From: Ophiosphaerella korrae | Taxonomy: Eukaryota; Ascomycota; Dothideomycetes; Pleosporales; Phaeosphaeriaceae | Reading direction: 5' to 3' | DNA: 13,781 bases | Assembly (NCBI GenBank): GCA_028456385.1 | Contig: JALNQF010000807.1 | Span: forward strand, 1 to 13,781 | Shown here: positions 1 to 9,169 of the stretch, piece by piece | Layout of the letters: every line of letters starts with the position of its first letter | Numbering within the stretch: position 1 is the stretch's first letter | Notes under the pieces: model-generated | The model's input: only the letters and a program-made list of their open reading frames with translations | Told to the model about the DNA's origin: nothing | Database searches by the model: none | Translations under genes and position numbers: made by a program

Positions 1-184
1 AGGTAAAGGTATTTTTAACTAAGTTTAGATAACTACTACAAAACTTATTAAATAGCTCTACTACGTAGCTTACCTAGAGGGTATATTATAAGTTAGAGCT
101 TCGCTCTATATAATTTAAGTAAGCTTATAGTAGTAAGTAAGCTATATAAGCTATTTAAGCTACTCTACTATATATAAGTAGCCT
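1..184. other. AT-rich RIP-altered DNA, no gene seen
   Basis: No reading frame in this stretch can be tied to a known family. It has the same composition as the rest of the window, with almost no CpA or TpG. A small hairpin lies at 94-108 (TAGAGC, three-base loop TTC, GCTCTA). It is too short to mean much on its own. Confidence 0.5.
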
Positions 185-1190
185 AGCTTAGATAGCTCTT
201 TAATTAATAATTATCTCCTACTTATTTCTAAGCTTATATCTTATAATAGTAGTCTTTTTAGACTTCTTTTTATAAGTATAGTTACTATATTTATAGGATT
301 TTCTTTTTAAACTTAACTTTTTTTTAAGTAAGTTAACTTATATTATACTCTAGTCTTTAAAGTTTCTTTAGGTAATATATACTTTCTATAAAAGAGTTGT
401 CTTTAGTCTTACTTTAAGTAGATTTACTACTATTAGTAAAGTATAATAAGGTACTATTTACTATAAAAGTATCTTTCTTCTCTTTTAGAAGATATACTAT
501 TATTATATAATCTTAGAAGTATTTTATTATTTCTTTCTAGGTTATATACTTATTAAAGCGTTTATAGTCTTAAAAATTAATTAACTATATAAGTATAGCT
601 TTATTTATAGCTAAGAAGAAATCTTTAGTTACTACTTTAAGATTTAAGACATCTATAACTTAATAAGTTTTAGCGTTTATAGTAGCTTAGTTATACTTAG
701 CTATCTATATATTCTAATTTAAAGTATTTCTTATTAGTTTAAGTAAATTAATATAGCGCTTATAAGTACGATCTCTTTTTATCTACTTATTTATCTTAAC
801 TATTTATTTTAGGTTAGTAAGCTATTATCTTATTAATTAATTTAGTAGGTAGTATATATATTATAGATATAGTAAGACTAATAATTAGATAAAGACTAAA
901 ATATACTATAAGCTTATATATTCTTTATTATATATATATTAATTAATTTAATATTACTTAGAGAAAGTCTTATAGTACTTAAGATTTTCTTTAAAAGCTT
1001 TAAGGCTTACTACTAAGAGTTTAGACTATTGCGTTAGTTTCTTTATATTACTAGCTAAAGTATAATTAGTAAGTACTAGAAGATTTATAAGTTCTAATAT
1101 ATTTATAAGCTCTATAGTAAAAGCTAAGTTAATTTAATCTTAGATTTTATATATAATATATCTTAACTATAGCTAAGTTAGCTAAGTAGT
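185..1190 (-). pseudogene. Degenerate minus-strand coding remnant, possibly retroelement Gag
   Basis: One minus-strand frame (codon starts congruent to position 623) reads as coding over about 330 codons. Its interruptions are TAA or TAG, which fit former Gln or Trp codons, and the longest open run is about 35 codons near 430-540. The translation is hydrophilic and rich in Lys, Asn, Ile and Leu, with helix-like stretches such as LKAFKENLKYYKTFS near 970-1010 and YLLKEKKDTFIVNS near 480-520. This resembles the nucleocapsid half of a fungal LTR-retroelement Gag, possibly Copia-type. I see no clear CCHC knuckle and no catalytic motif, so the family is a guess. No start codon is visible, as expected when ATG becomes ATA. 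Both ends are approximate. Confidence 0.35.
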
Positions 1191-1263
1191 ATAGTTTATA
1201 TTAGTTTTTAACATTATAGTTAGATTACATTAAGTAATACTAGCTATCTTAGTATAGCTTTAA

Positions 1264-1455
1264 GCTATAAAAAAGTAAGAGATATATACTTTTTTTAAGT
1301 ACGCGTAATTAACGCTAGGTATAGTACTCTACTTAATACTTAGTTTAATTAAGAGTTACTAGAAGGCTACTAGAAGGTAAGAGACTTATATTTTTCGCTA
1401 ATACGCGTAGAGCTACTAGAAAGTAAGAGATTAGTACTTTTTACTAATACGTATA
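1264..1455. repeat. Three diverged ~45-50 bp direct repeats
   Basis: Three related segments at about 1264-1310, 1367-1410 and 1411-1455 share the order: GCTA, a purine-rich GTAAGAGA block, a pyrimidine run (TACTTTTT-like), then TA-ACG with CGTA or CGCGTA. The last two are adjacent, so they form a short tandem pair. Differences between copies are mainly C/T and G/A. They could be part of an old LTR or a minisatellite. They lie upstream of the plus-strand Gypsy remnant, where its 5' LTR would be expected, but I could not define LTR ends. Confidence 0.5.
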
Positions 1456-1458
1456 TAG

Positions 1459-1530
1459 TACTTAGCTTAATACTTAGCTTAATACTTAAGTTAATACTTA
1501 AGTTAATGCTCGAGTTAATACTTAAGCTAG
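1459..1530. repeat. 12-bp tandem repeat, six copies
   Basis: Six consecutive 12-base units start at 1459, 1471, 1483, 1495, 1507 and 1519. The units are TACTTAGCTTAA (twice), TACTTAAGTTAA (twice), TGCTCGAGTTAA and TACTTAAGCTAG. The fifth unit keeps TG and CTCGAG where its neighbours have TA and CTTAAG, so it looks like the least mutated copy. Confidence 0.85.
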
Positions 1531-2137
1531 CGTAGTTAGGTTTAAGTAGGTACTAGTTTACTTAACTTAATTAAGGTAGTAAGACTCTTAATTATTAGAT
1601 TTAAAAGAAGTTATAGTAGTTTAATAAAAAGACTTTTTTAGAATAGCTATATAAGAGCTTAACTTAAGAGAGATCTTAAGGCTTTTAGAAAAGCCTTTTT
1701 TTAATTATTTACTTATAACTTAAAAGTACTAGGTATAAACTAAGTAGATTAATTATTCTATTTCTATCTCTAGCTTTATACTCTATCTATATATCTATAA
1801 TATAGTAGTTTTAGCTAGGTTTTTTATAATAGTAGTAAGCTAGATTATTAATACTTATTTTATTAAGGTACTAGTTTCTTTAATATTTTAGTTATACTAA
1901 TATAGTCTATCTTTTTATATATAATTTCTTTTATTTAATTCTTTTATTTATAAAAGTTAAGGCTTTAGTCTATTTAGTTATAGTAAGAGTAGAAGCTTAG
2001 TAATTATTACTCTTATACGCTAAGCTAATTAGATTGCTATACTAGCTTAAGTAAGCTAATTAAGAGATTCTAGGTATTCTTAGAATCTATTACGCCTCTC
2101 TATATATATACTATTAAGTATCTAATTATATAACTTA
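1531..2137. other. Gene-free AT-rich stretch with a perfect hairpin
   Basis: I see no supportable gene here. A perfect 9-bp inverted repeat with a 2-base spacer lies at 1678-1697 (AAGGCTTTT, AG, AAAAGCCTT), followed by a T run. In a fungus this is not a bacterial terminator. A second short inverted repeat with AGATTCTA and TAGAATCT arms lies near 2066-2090. The stretch may contain the leader or 5' LTR of the Gypsy remnant that follows, but no LTR pair can be matched. Confidence 0.5.
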
Positions 2138-3174
2138 TCTAATAAAAAGCTTATAAAGCTTACTTTTATAGTAAATAGGTTAGAAGAGTTTATAAATATA
2201 AGAGTAATAGTAAGTATAACTAAAGACTTAAAAGAGACGCTTTAAAGCCTTAAAGTACTACTAGTAGCTTTATTCTAGAATAGCTTTTACTTATATATAA
2301 TAAATACTAATATTCTTAACTAAGTAATAGTAAAAGCTATAAATAGAAAAATTATTAGATATAAAACTTATATACTCTTAGGCTTCTTTACTAAAGTACT
2401 TCTTATTATACTTATATACTATACTAGTCTTGTAACTAATATAAATATAGTAAGAGAGCGCCTAGAAGATAACTAACTTAGTAAGATTAAAAAACTTTAA
2501 AAATAATACTTAAAAGTAATAATCTAGGTCTATAGAACTAAACTACTAACTCTACTTAACTTAGAAGTAGAACTTAATATAATCTACTTTAAAATAGCTC
2601 TAGCTGCTAGCTTAAGTATAACTTTTATACCTAAAGAAATATCTAGAGTATAACTAGTTACTATAAATAGAGTAAAGGTGTCCTTTAAAAGAATTATATA
2701 AAGCGTACTAGTTATAATTAGAAGTATTAAAGTCTAGTCTAACTTCTTTATTATAAAAGGTCTCTCTTACTAAAAAATCTTTAAGAACCTATTTTTAATA
2801 GATTATTAATACTATTTTAAATATAAAGATAATAGCTAAATATACTATAAAGTTTATTTAAAGAATTAAAATACTTCTATAAAGTTTATAGTAATATTTA
2901 ATAGAATAGAAAGTATAAGATAGATAAATATAATAATAATAGATAAACGAGTAAGAAACTTTACTTCTAAGAGTAGAGTTCTATAAATAGATACCTAGAA
3001 AATAGAGAAATAAGAAAGAGATACCTAAAGAACTATAAGTAGTATATAGTATCTATACTATAAATTATAAAATAACTTATAAGTAGATCTAATAATAATA
3101 AAATAAGCTAGTATTTCTCTAAATAAAAGTATTTTAGAAATCCTAGAAGACTTTATAGAGATATAGAAATAAGT
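2138..3174 (+). pseudogene. Gypsy remnant: Gag-like region and protease-like domain
   Basis: Frame 2 is coding-like from about 2156, with stops mostly TAA/TAG in place of Gln, Arg or Trp codons. The best recognised part is 2588-2900, which matches the retropepsin-like domain of fungal Gypsy polyproteins: the translation runs through FIPKEISRV, then VTINRVKVSF, and then a stretch equivalent to the hydrophobic C-terminal half (SNFFIIKGLSY, followed by the degenerate equivalent of an ILG-x-PF box and CxYxFKYED-like residues). I cannot point with confidence to the Asp active-site triplet. The upstream part (2156-2580) has no visible zinc knuckle and is assigned by position only. In its intact state the product would be cytoplasmic virus-like-particle protein plus its maturation protease. 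Confidence 0.5.
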
Positions 3175-4135
3175 AAAAAAAAAAAATAGATACTTAAAAG
3201 TTTATTAAAGATAAAGCTATAATTTTAGCTAAATACTATATATAAGTTAAAAAGTAAAAAAGTATAGCTAGTTTATAACTCCTTAATATAGCTCTATAAA
3301 GTAAAAAGTTAATTAAACTAAAAAGTAAAAGTAGAGCTTTAGTAGCTAGTAAATAATAAATAAAGCTAGATATATTTCTAAGAATATATTACTTATAAAA
3401 CTACTCTCTTTTCTATATATACTTAGGTTATAGAAGAATAGCTAGTAAAAATAAAGATTACTAACTAGCTATAGCTAAGAGAAAAAAAGTTACTAATTAA
3501 AGTTTTTCTATATTAGGAAGCTATATTAAGCTTTAACTTTATAAAGTTAGGCTATATCTACTCTAATATTATTCTACTAATTTAAATTAATATAGTACTT
3601 TATAAAGCCTAAAAAGAAAAAAACTCTACTTTACTTTATAAACTTAGAGATATAGTTAATAAGATAATTTAAAAATAGTTAGACTAAAAAGTCTTTAAAT
3701 TAAGTAAAAGCTTATATAGTAATTTCTAGTTTCTAGTAAAGAAAAAAGACTAAAGATACTAACTTATTAATAATACTTAGTATACTAATAGTATAACTAT
3801 TAAAGACGCTAACTTACTTTTAAACCTAGATAAATTCTTAAAGGAATTTATAAGTTACTATATTATATTCTTAATAGACTTCTTTTCTAGATATAAATAA
3901 GTAGAGCTCTATTAAAACTCTAGACTACTTATAGTATTTTATACGCTAACTTATAGACTAGTATAGTAATATACTCTACTTATAAGTACTATAAACTCTA
4001 TTACTAAGTTTATATAAGTAGTAACTAAAATCTTATAAAAATTAATTCTAACTAGCTATATATTATATATAGATAATATTATAGTAAAAAGCTTAAAAAT
4101 AGACTTTAACTTTATAAAAAAGTTATCTCTTATAA
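3175..4135 (+). pseudogene. Gypsy remnant: 5' half of reverse transcriptase
   Basis: In frame 1 the fungal Gypsy RT fingers and palm are clear: FLVKKKD at 3730-3750, then a TIKDAN box (usual form TIRDANLPP) near 3799-3822, IDFFSRYK at 3874-3897 (usual form DFFSGYDQ), the equivalents of SRDLTAF and TPLGLYRM near 3920-3970, NSITKF near 3990-4010, and YIDN at 4066-4077. The first catalytic Asp (GAC at 3877-3879) is kept. In the YxDD box the first Asp is GAT and the second is AAT (Asn), which would inactivate the enzyme. Trp of NPWF is TAG. The domain ends about 20 codons after the YIDD box, so thumb, RNase H and integrase are lost. It is related to, but clearly not a copy of, the minus-strand RT at 7690-8280. 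Confidence 0.88.
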
Positions 4136-4150
4136 CTTTTATTTTTATAC

Positions 4151-4235
4151 TAATATTATAAACTTACTAATATTATAAACTTACTAATATTATAGACTTA
4201 CTAATATTATAAACTTACTATTATTATAAACTTAC
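4151..4235. repeat. 17-bp tandem repeat, five copies
   Basis: Five units of TAATATTATAAACTTAC start at 4151, 4168, 4185, 4202 and 4219. They differ at only one position in the third unit (G for A) and one in the fifth (T for A), and a partial sixth unit follows. The array sits exactly where the Gypsy reverse transcriptase breaks off, so it may mark the junction. The low divergence between units suggests it expanded after, or escaped, most of the mutation. Confidence 0.9.
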
Positions 4236-4441
4236 TAATATTTAACTACTTTTTTAATTTTAGTTAGCGCTTAGTAAGCTACTAGGTATAACGTATTAGA
4301 TTAGTAAGTAAGCTAAGATACTAAGTAGGCTACCCTACTAAATTATATAAGGTCTCTTCTATCCTATTAATTATAACTCTATACTAACGTCCTAAGGCCT
4401 CTTAAATAGAAAGTAGATATATTCTTACTACTTATATACTT
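4236..4441. other. Probable 5' flank of the Fot1-like element
   Basis: This stretch lies between the 17-bp array and the first readable transposase codons and should hold the left terminal inverted repeat and leader of the Fot1-like element. I compared it by eye with sequence right of 12736 and found no convincing inverted match, so the element's ends stay undefined. Short GTAAGC/GCTTAC-type repeats occur at 4262-4330. Confidence 0.35.
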
Positions 4442-4597
4442 TAATTAAGCTAAATTAAAAGCTAGCGTAAAGCTATATAGCTATACTTTATTATATTTAT
4501 AATACTTTAGCGCTATCTCTAAAGTATTTACTCTTAATATAAGATAATACCTATTAATTAAAAGATAAGTTCTATTAAGAAGTAGTCTCTAGTTTAG
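4442..4597 (+). pseudogene. Fot1/pogo-type transposase, N-terminal piece
   Basis: Frame 2 carries the start of a Fot1/Pot2-like transposase. The clearest part is 4562-4597, equivalent to the family's KLS-x-x-EE-x-x-L-V segment, here read as KISSIKK, stop, SLV. This segment precedes the second helix-turn-helix (CENP-B type) of the DNA-binding region. The frame ends at the TAG codon 4595-4597, inside the TTTAG target site, where the chromovirus begins. The next codon of the same protein is at 11387, in the same frame. The true start is not visible (ATG would be lost as ATA) and the first 40 codons are only weakly recognisable, so the left limit is approximate. Confidence 0.7.
4593..4597. repeat. 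Target site duplication TTTAG, left copy
   Basis: TTTAG directly abuts the left LTR and is repeated exactly at 11382-11386 next to the right LTR. Five bases is the usual duplication length for Ty3/Gypsy integrases. Confidence 0.92.
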
Positions 4598-5040
4598 TAT
4601 TAAGACCTTAGAACTAGTTAAAGGTAATAAGAGTAAGTAGGCTTCTATAAGATAGGTAAGGTTAATAAATAAGTTAGTTACTTAACTTAATTAATAGTTA
4701 GCTCTTATTAGAGTATTATAAGGTATATAAGTATTAATAGGTAGATAAGAATCTAATTAAAGTATTAGTTATAATACTCTATTAAAGTAAGAAGTAAAGA
4801 AAAGATTAAATACAATAGTCTATAAAGGTCTATTAACGTTCCTATATACTTACTATCTTGCGTTTATTTCTAAGCGCTTACTCTAGAGCGTTTACTCTAG
4901 AGCGCTTATTCCTAAGTATTTACTCTAGAGCGTTTACTCTAGAGCGTTTACTACTAAATAGTTATATATTCTACTACGCTATATTACTTAGCTTAATTGC
5001 GTACAATATAATAGCTTACTTACTACTTAGTATTATAATA
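4598..5040 (-). repeat. 3' LTR of the chromovirus
   Basis: The 443-bp LTR is next to the polypurine tract. It matches 10939-11381 with about 28 differences by manual alignment, of which about 26 are transitions. It contains a seven-unit tandem repeat of 14 bp (4862-4959). This copy keeps more CpG sites than the other LTR. Confidence 0.95.
4862..4959. repeat. 14-bp tandem repeat inside the LTR
   Basis: Seven 14-base units with consensus GTTTACTCTAGAGC start at 4862, 4876, 4890, 4904, 4918, 4932 and 4946. The same array is present in the other LTR at 11203-11300. The phased CTCTAGAGC palindromes could be enhancer-like protein sites of the LTR promoter, but this is inference. A 73-codon open frame across the array (4858-5079) comes from the repeat and is not a gene. 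Confidence 0.85.
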
Positions 5041-5055
5041 CTATTCCTCTTTCTT
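5041..5055 (-). other. Polypurine tract of the chromovirus
   Basis: On the minus strand the bases just before the 3' LTR read AAGAAAGAGGAATAG, purine except for one T. This is the expected position and composition of the primer for plus-strand DNA synthesis, and it fixes the orientation of the element. Confidence 0.8.
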
Positions 5056-5101
5056 ACGCTAGGTCTAGCTTATAAGTAGTTTGCTCTACTTTCTAGTTAA
5101 A

Positions 5102-5717
5102 AACTATCTTACTATAATATTACTTCTTTCTTAATCTTATAAACTTTATCTTTTATTAGAAATCCTTACTATAAACTATATTTCTAAAATACCTTATCTA
5201 TATTATTCTTTTTTAAGTATTCTTTATTTTATTATACTAGATTCTACTCTAAAGTATACTAAGTATACTTATATAAAGTATTCTTATATTAGTATAACTT
5301 AGGAGTCTTTTAATTAAACTTATAAAGAGTTTTATAAAAAGGTTAATAATAATAAAAAACTTCTTACTATTATTATTACTTATTTACTACGTAATAAGAA
5401 AATATTAAAATCTACTAAAGAGTATACTCGTTACAAGGCCTTATACCTAGTATTAGAATTAGAGTAGGAAGGTAATAAAGTCTTAGCGTAAGTTTTTAAC
5501 TATTTTACTACTTCTATTAATATTACTTCCTTTCTTACTATCTAGTCTACTATTAGCTTGTTAGACAATTTTATTATAACTAACGGCGCGTTATAGGCTC
5601 TATATAGTTAGGCTTATTATTATACTTTTTACTATTAATATATCTATTATATCTTAGCTATAGCTTTATATATCTTGTATATCCTAGTATATAGTACTTG
5701 TTTTTTACTTTTCTAAG
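5102..5717 (+). pseudogene. Antisense coding-like frame in the chromovirus tail
   Basis: Frame 2 of the plus strand, antisense to the retroelement, is nearly open from 5102 to about 5591. There are only seven stops in 165 codons (5132, 5300, 5315, 5465, 5489, 5543, 5594), with open runs of 55 and 49 codons. All stops are TAA or TAG and fit former Gln, Arg or Trp codons. The minus-strand Pol frame over the same bases is dense with stops. The translation looks protein-like, for example YKEFYKKVNNNKKLL near 5321-5365 and YKALYLVLELE near 5432-5464, followed by a Thr/Ser-rich part and LLDNFIITNGA near 5558-5590. I do not recognise a family, and no start codon is visible. Its 3' part would overlap the chromodomain end. 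Antisense extra ORFs between integrase and 3' LTR are known in some plant Gypsy elements; whether this is comparable is inference. Confidence 0.45.
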
Positions 5718-5888
5718 TATCTACTAATAATTCTATAGATTAGCTTTAGGTTCTTATATATTTTTACTTACTAGGCAGCCTTTTTATTTTACTAACTACT
5801 CTTAGAGAAACTATATACTTTAGAAGGCGTTACGTCCTATTTCTTAATATCTCTATAGGTCTTTAACTTTAAACTAGTTGTCCTCTTC
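5700..5888 (-). other. C-terminal chromodomain of the integrase
   Basis: Following an acidic start (KEEDN at 5891-5877), the translation matches a chromodomain: F-K-V-K at the first strand, then the LVKxKGC segment near 5795-5775 (family form FLVKWKGY/C, Trp now TAA), then I-stop-EP near 5757-5745 where WEP is expected, then the C-terminal helix (LRKVKNKY at about 5723-5700). Chromodomains in this position define chromoviruses and bind methylated histone H3, biasing insertion to heterochromatin. This agrees with the transposon-rich setting. Confidence 0.88.
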
Positions 5889-6419
5889 TTTCTAATATTA
5901 GAATTATTATTATACTAGTATTTTTAGCTTAGCTAGTTCTAGTAGGCTTATATAAAACTTAGAGTATACTTTAACGTCTTTAGGTAGTTCTAGCGTTTTT
6001 GTAACTAGCTTATTATCTTTCTAAACTAAAAATAGTCTAACCTTAACGTAGTCTATCTCTTTACTAGGTTACTTTATCTATAGATTCTTTGTATAAAGAT
6101 ACGCTTTATCTTCTTCTTTTAGCTAAAGTACTATTTTTTATTTTCTATTAATATATAAAATACTTTATTTCTAAGCTTCTTCTAGTTTCTATCTTATCTT
6201 ATTATAGAGTTCTTACATATTTTTAACTCTAACTAATACTACTTTTATCTTAGGTCCTAGTAGTATTCTCTTAAATAAATTAGAGTATATCTTATAGTTT
6301 ATAAAATATAGTATTTTACTTATTACTTTTAAGTACTTGTTATTATAAGCTAATTATGCTATAAGTAATAGTAATACCTAATTATTCTACTTCTAATTAC
6401 TATAATTCCTTAGGTATAT

Positions 6420-6960
6420 CTTTACTATTCTATTAGTCTATTCTATTTATCTATCTATTTGTAGATAATACACTATTAATAGCTTTCTCTTTATCTTTAT
6501 TACTATAAGTAGCGTTATCTAGTAATTAGACATAAAGAGCTTATCTCTATTACTAATAATACTTCTTAGTATCTTATATCTCTATATTAGTACGTCTAGT
6601 AGTACGTATCTTAGCTAGTCTACTATATAATTACTTTAGAATTTCTTTATCTTAGTGTATTTTGTAAATTAGTCTATAATTACTATTATTGTATTATATC
6701 TTATTCTTATTACTAGGTCCTTTAACGTTAGTAGTCCTATAATAAAGTCTATTGTAATATTTATCTATAGTTCTTCTAGTATCTTAATTACTTATATTTC
6801 TCTATAAGGTATATATATCTTGTACTTATTATTCTAGTAATCTATATATTTCTTAATAAACTACTTTACTTTCTCTTTTATCTTACTAAATCTATAGTTT
6901 CTTTAGATTAGTTCTATAGTTTATACAATCCTTAGGTACTTATATACTAGGTTGTTATAG
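6420..6960 (-). other. Integrase zinc and catalytic domains
   Basis: The HHCC zinc domain is recognisable although its visible His and Cys ligands read as Tyr: TAT at 6959-6957 stands at the first His, and the KKCIDC-type pair reads KKYIDY (TAT at 6848, TAC at 6839). The catalytic core has IDFIIGL with the first Asp kept (GAC 6749-6747), ISNRDKLFMSNY with the second Asp changed to Asn (AAT 6551-6549), and the TDGQTERTN box with Glu kept (GAA 6443-6441). Exactly 35 codons separate the second acidic position from the Glu, as the D,D35E rule of retroviral-type integrases requires. In an active element it would join the DNA copy to the host chromosome. Confidence 0.93.
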
Positions 6961-7199
6961 TATTATTATATAATTACTTCTTATAATTCTTCTAGAACTT
7001 TATTTGTAATCCTAACTAAGTTGTTAATTTCTTATTCTTCTACTAGTCGTGTATTTAGTACTAGGTATCCTTGTCTATTATCTTGTAGTATAGCTTCTTC
7101 TACTACTTGTTTCTTTCCTACGATATTATATCTTTAGCTAAGCGCGTCTACTTAGCTATTTTCCTTACTTAGTACGTACTAAATCTTGAATTTATACTA

Positions 7200-7500
7200 T
7201 CCTAGTAGCTCTAACTATTATATCTACTTATCTTTTAACTTTTTACTTGTTATAAAGTAGGTTAGGTTCTTATAATTTATCTTTATAATTACTTTTACTA
7301 TACTTTTAGTGTATACTCTCTAATACTTAAGTATATTAACTATTATAAGTAGCTTTTTATTATATACATTATATCTTTCTTCTTATTTTATAAACTTCTC
7401 TAAATAGTATATAATTAGATACTACTTCTCTTTATACTCTTATAGCGCTATTACTCTATAAACTAGATTAGATATATTAGTTTTAATAACTAGGGTCTTG
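7200..7500 (-). other. RNase H domain of chromovirus Pol
   Basis: The translation follows Ty3-type RNase H: the TDAS box is read as TNIS at 7481-7470, with the catalytic Asp replaced by Asn (AAT at 7478-7476). It is followed by a segment equivalent to W-x-P-I-A-Y-x-S-x-K, and then ERYNVYNKKLLIIV near 7375-7335, where the family has E-x-x-Y-x-x-x-x-x-E-L-L-A-I-V. The Glu of the ELLAIV box is Lys here, another G-to-A change. Confidence 0.88.
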
Positions 7501-7689
7501 TTACTATAAAATTGTTTTAGAACTAAGAGTATAATATAAGCTTACTTAAGTTCTTTATATACTTATTTTTACTTTACTCTTTATTTCTATATTATATCTT
7601 TCTTTATAAGCTTTATAAGTAGTAGTACCTTCTTAGAAAATCTTTCTATAAAGTATTAGTTAAAGTTAATAAATTCTAGGAATAATTAT

Positions 7690-8280
7690 ACGTCTTTAAC
7701 TATCTTAGGTTCTTTTTATTCTTTTACTACTTTAATTTTTTCTTAGCTTATATTAACTTTATTAATACTTATTATATATCCTAGAAACTTTACTTCTATC
7801 TTATACTATTTATATTTCTCTAGCTTAAGTTGTAGGTTATATTAGTCTAAGTACTATAGTACTATTATTACTTACTCTAAGTACTTACCTTCTTCTTTAG
7901 AATATATTAGTATATTGTCTAAGTAGGCTATAATAAACTTATTTAAGTATTCTTGTAATATATTATTAATTAGTCTTTAGAACGTTACTAGTATATTTAT
8001 TAGTCTAAAAGGTATTACTATATACTTATAATATTTATAGTGTATTTAGAACGCTATCTTTTACTCTTTACTTACCTTAATTTATATTAAGTAGTATCTA
8101 TCCTTTAGGTCTAGCTTTGTAAAAATCTTTACTCTACTTAGCCTATTTTAGAGTTTATCTATATTTAGTAGTAGGTATTAGTCTTTTACTATAATATTGT
8201 TTAGTTTTTAGTAGTTTACGTATATCCTTAGTAGTTCTTTCTTTTTAAGTATAAAAAGGATTAGGAATCCTACTAATAAT
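7690..8280 (-). other. Reverse transcriptase domain of chromovirus Pol
   Basis: The domain starts with the GFLILFILKKK segment (family form GFPILFVKKKDG) near 8277-8240, then the YRKLN-type box read as NYxKLNNI near 8220-8190. FTKLDLKDRYYLI near 8125-8085 keeps the first catalytic Asp. The palm box AYLDNILIYS lies at 7928-7899, with the first Asp GAC (7919-7917) and the second AAT (7916-7914), an Asn. This change alone would abolish polymerase activity. In an active element it would copy the RNA into DNA within cytoplasmic particles. Confidence 0.93.
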
Positions 8281-9169
8281 AAGGATTCTTGTATATATCT
8301 CTTCTTTAAGTCCTTATTTAGTCTTTCTTAGAGTATTACTAATTCTCTTTCTATTAATTAGTAAATAGGCCTAAAAGGTAGCTCTTTTCTTTCTTATAAC
8401 TTAATTATATAGTCTTAGAGTTAGTACTTAGGTAATACTAATATATCTGTCTCTTCTATAAATAAGTAGCTAAATTCCTTATACTATTTTAGGATCTTAG
8501 GAGTTACGCGTTACTCCTCTACTCTTACTTCTTAGCTTAGCGCCCTACTAGTACCTATAGAAGTACTTATTCTCTTTTAATAAGTTACTATTAAAGCTAC
8601 TATCTTATATAGTACCTTCTTATCTATTATTAAACGCTACTAATATATAAGCTTATATCTACGTACGTCTTTGTAGTTATTAAATAAGAGGTTCTAGTTT
8701 TTCTAATTAACTCTAGGATTAAACTCTTATAGCTATAAGAGTCCTAGTATAATATTTTTATTAGCTAAAACTAATACGTCTAGGGTAATCTTTATACTAT
8801 ATCCTTAAATAATAATCTCTATAGTTACTTTATTACTAACTATTAGGTTTCTTAATATTAGTTATTTATTTATAATATAGATTAGATATAGTATTTTCTT
8901 TACTTATAGTTAGAGTCTTACTTATTCTACTACTTTAAGTATAATTAGGTTTGTAAATAACTTTAAATCTACTAATACCTTTATTCTTTCTCTCTTTATC
9001 TTTACTAGGAGTTTAATAAGTCTCTTAGTATTAATAGCGTTATAGCTTCTAGATATATATCTAGTATTAGCTATTTACTTAAAAAAGACTTAATCTTATA
9101 ATCTTTGTTTATCTTTTACTAGAATCCTTAGAGTATCTTAATCTTTCTATATTATTTGTACTTTTCTAG

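Larger units (their letters stand above)
2138..4135 (+). mobile_element. Truncated Ty3/Gypsy LTR-retrotransposon remnant
   Basis: A plus-strand Gypsy polyprotein can be followed from a Gag-like region through a retropepsin-like region into reverse transcriptase, where it stops just after the YIDD box. RNase H, integrase and both LTRs are missing. The frame differs between the two halves: codon starts at 2588 and 2882 are in frame 2, while those from about 3481 to 4077 are in frame 1. A 12-A run at 3175-3186 lies between them and is the likeliest place for an indel. Sequence after about 4130 no longer aligns with the expected reverse transcriptase and runs into a 17-bp tandem array. This element differs from the chromovirus at 4598-11381 in strand and in RT sequence type. 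Confidence 0.8.

Noticed and set aside
1678..1697. Hairpin followed by a T run, like a rho-independent terminator
   Set aside because: The window is fungal transposon DNA, where this type of terminator is not used, and no gene ends there.
1250..2137. 5' LTR of the plus-strand Gypsy remnant
   Set aside because: Repeats are present but no second LTR copy exists in the window to define it.
4858..5079. 73-codon plus-strand open frame starting with ATG
   Set aside because: It lies across the 14-bp tandem array of the 3' LTR and the polypurine tract; its repeated YSRAFTLERL-like peptide is produced by the repeat, and the matching region of the other LTR does not keep the frame.
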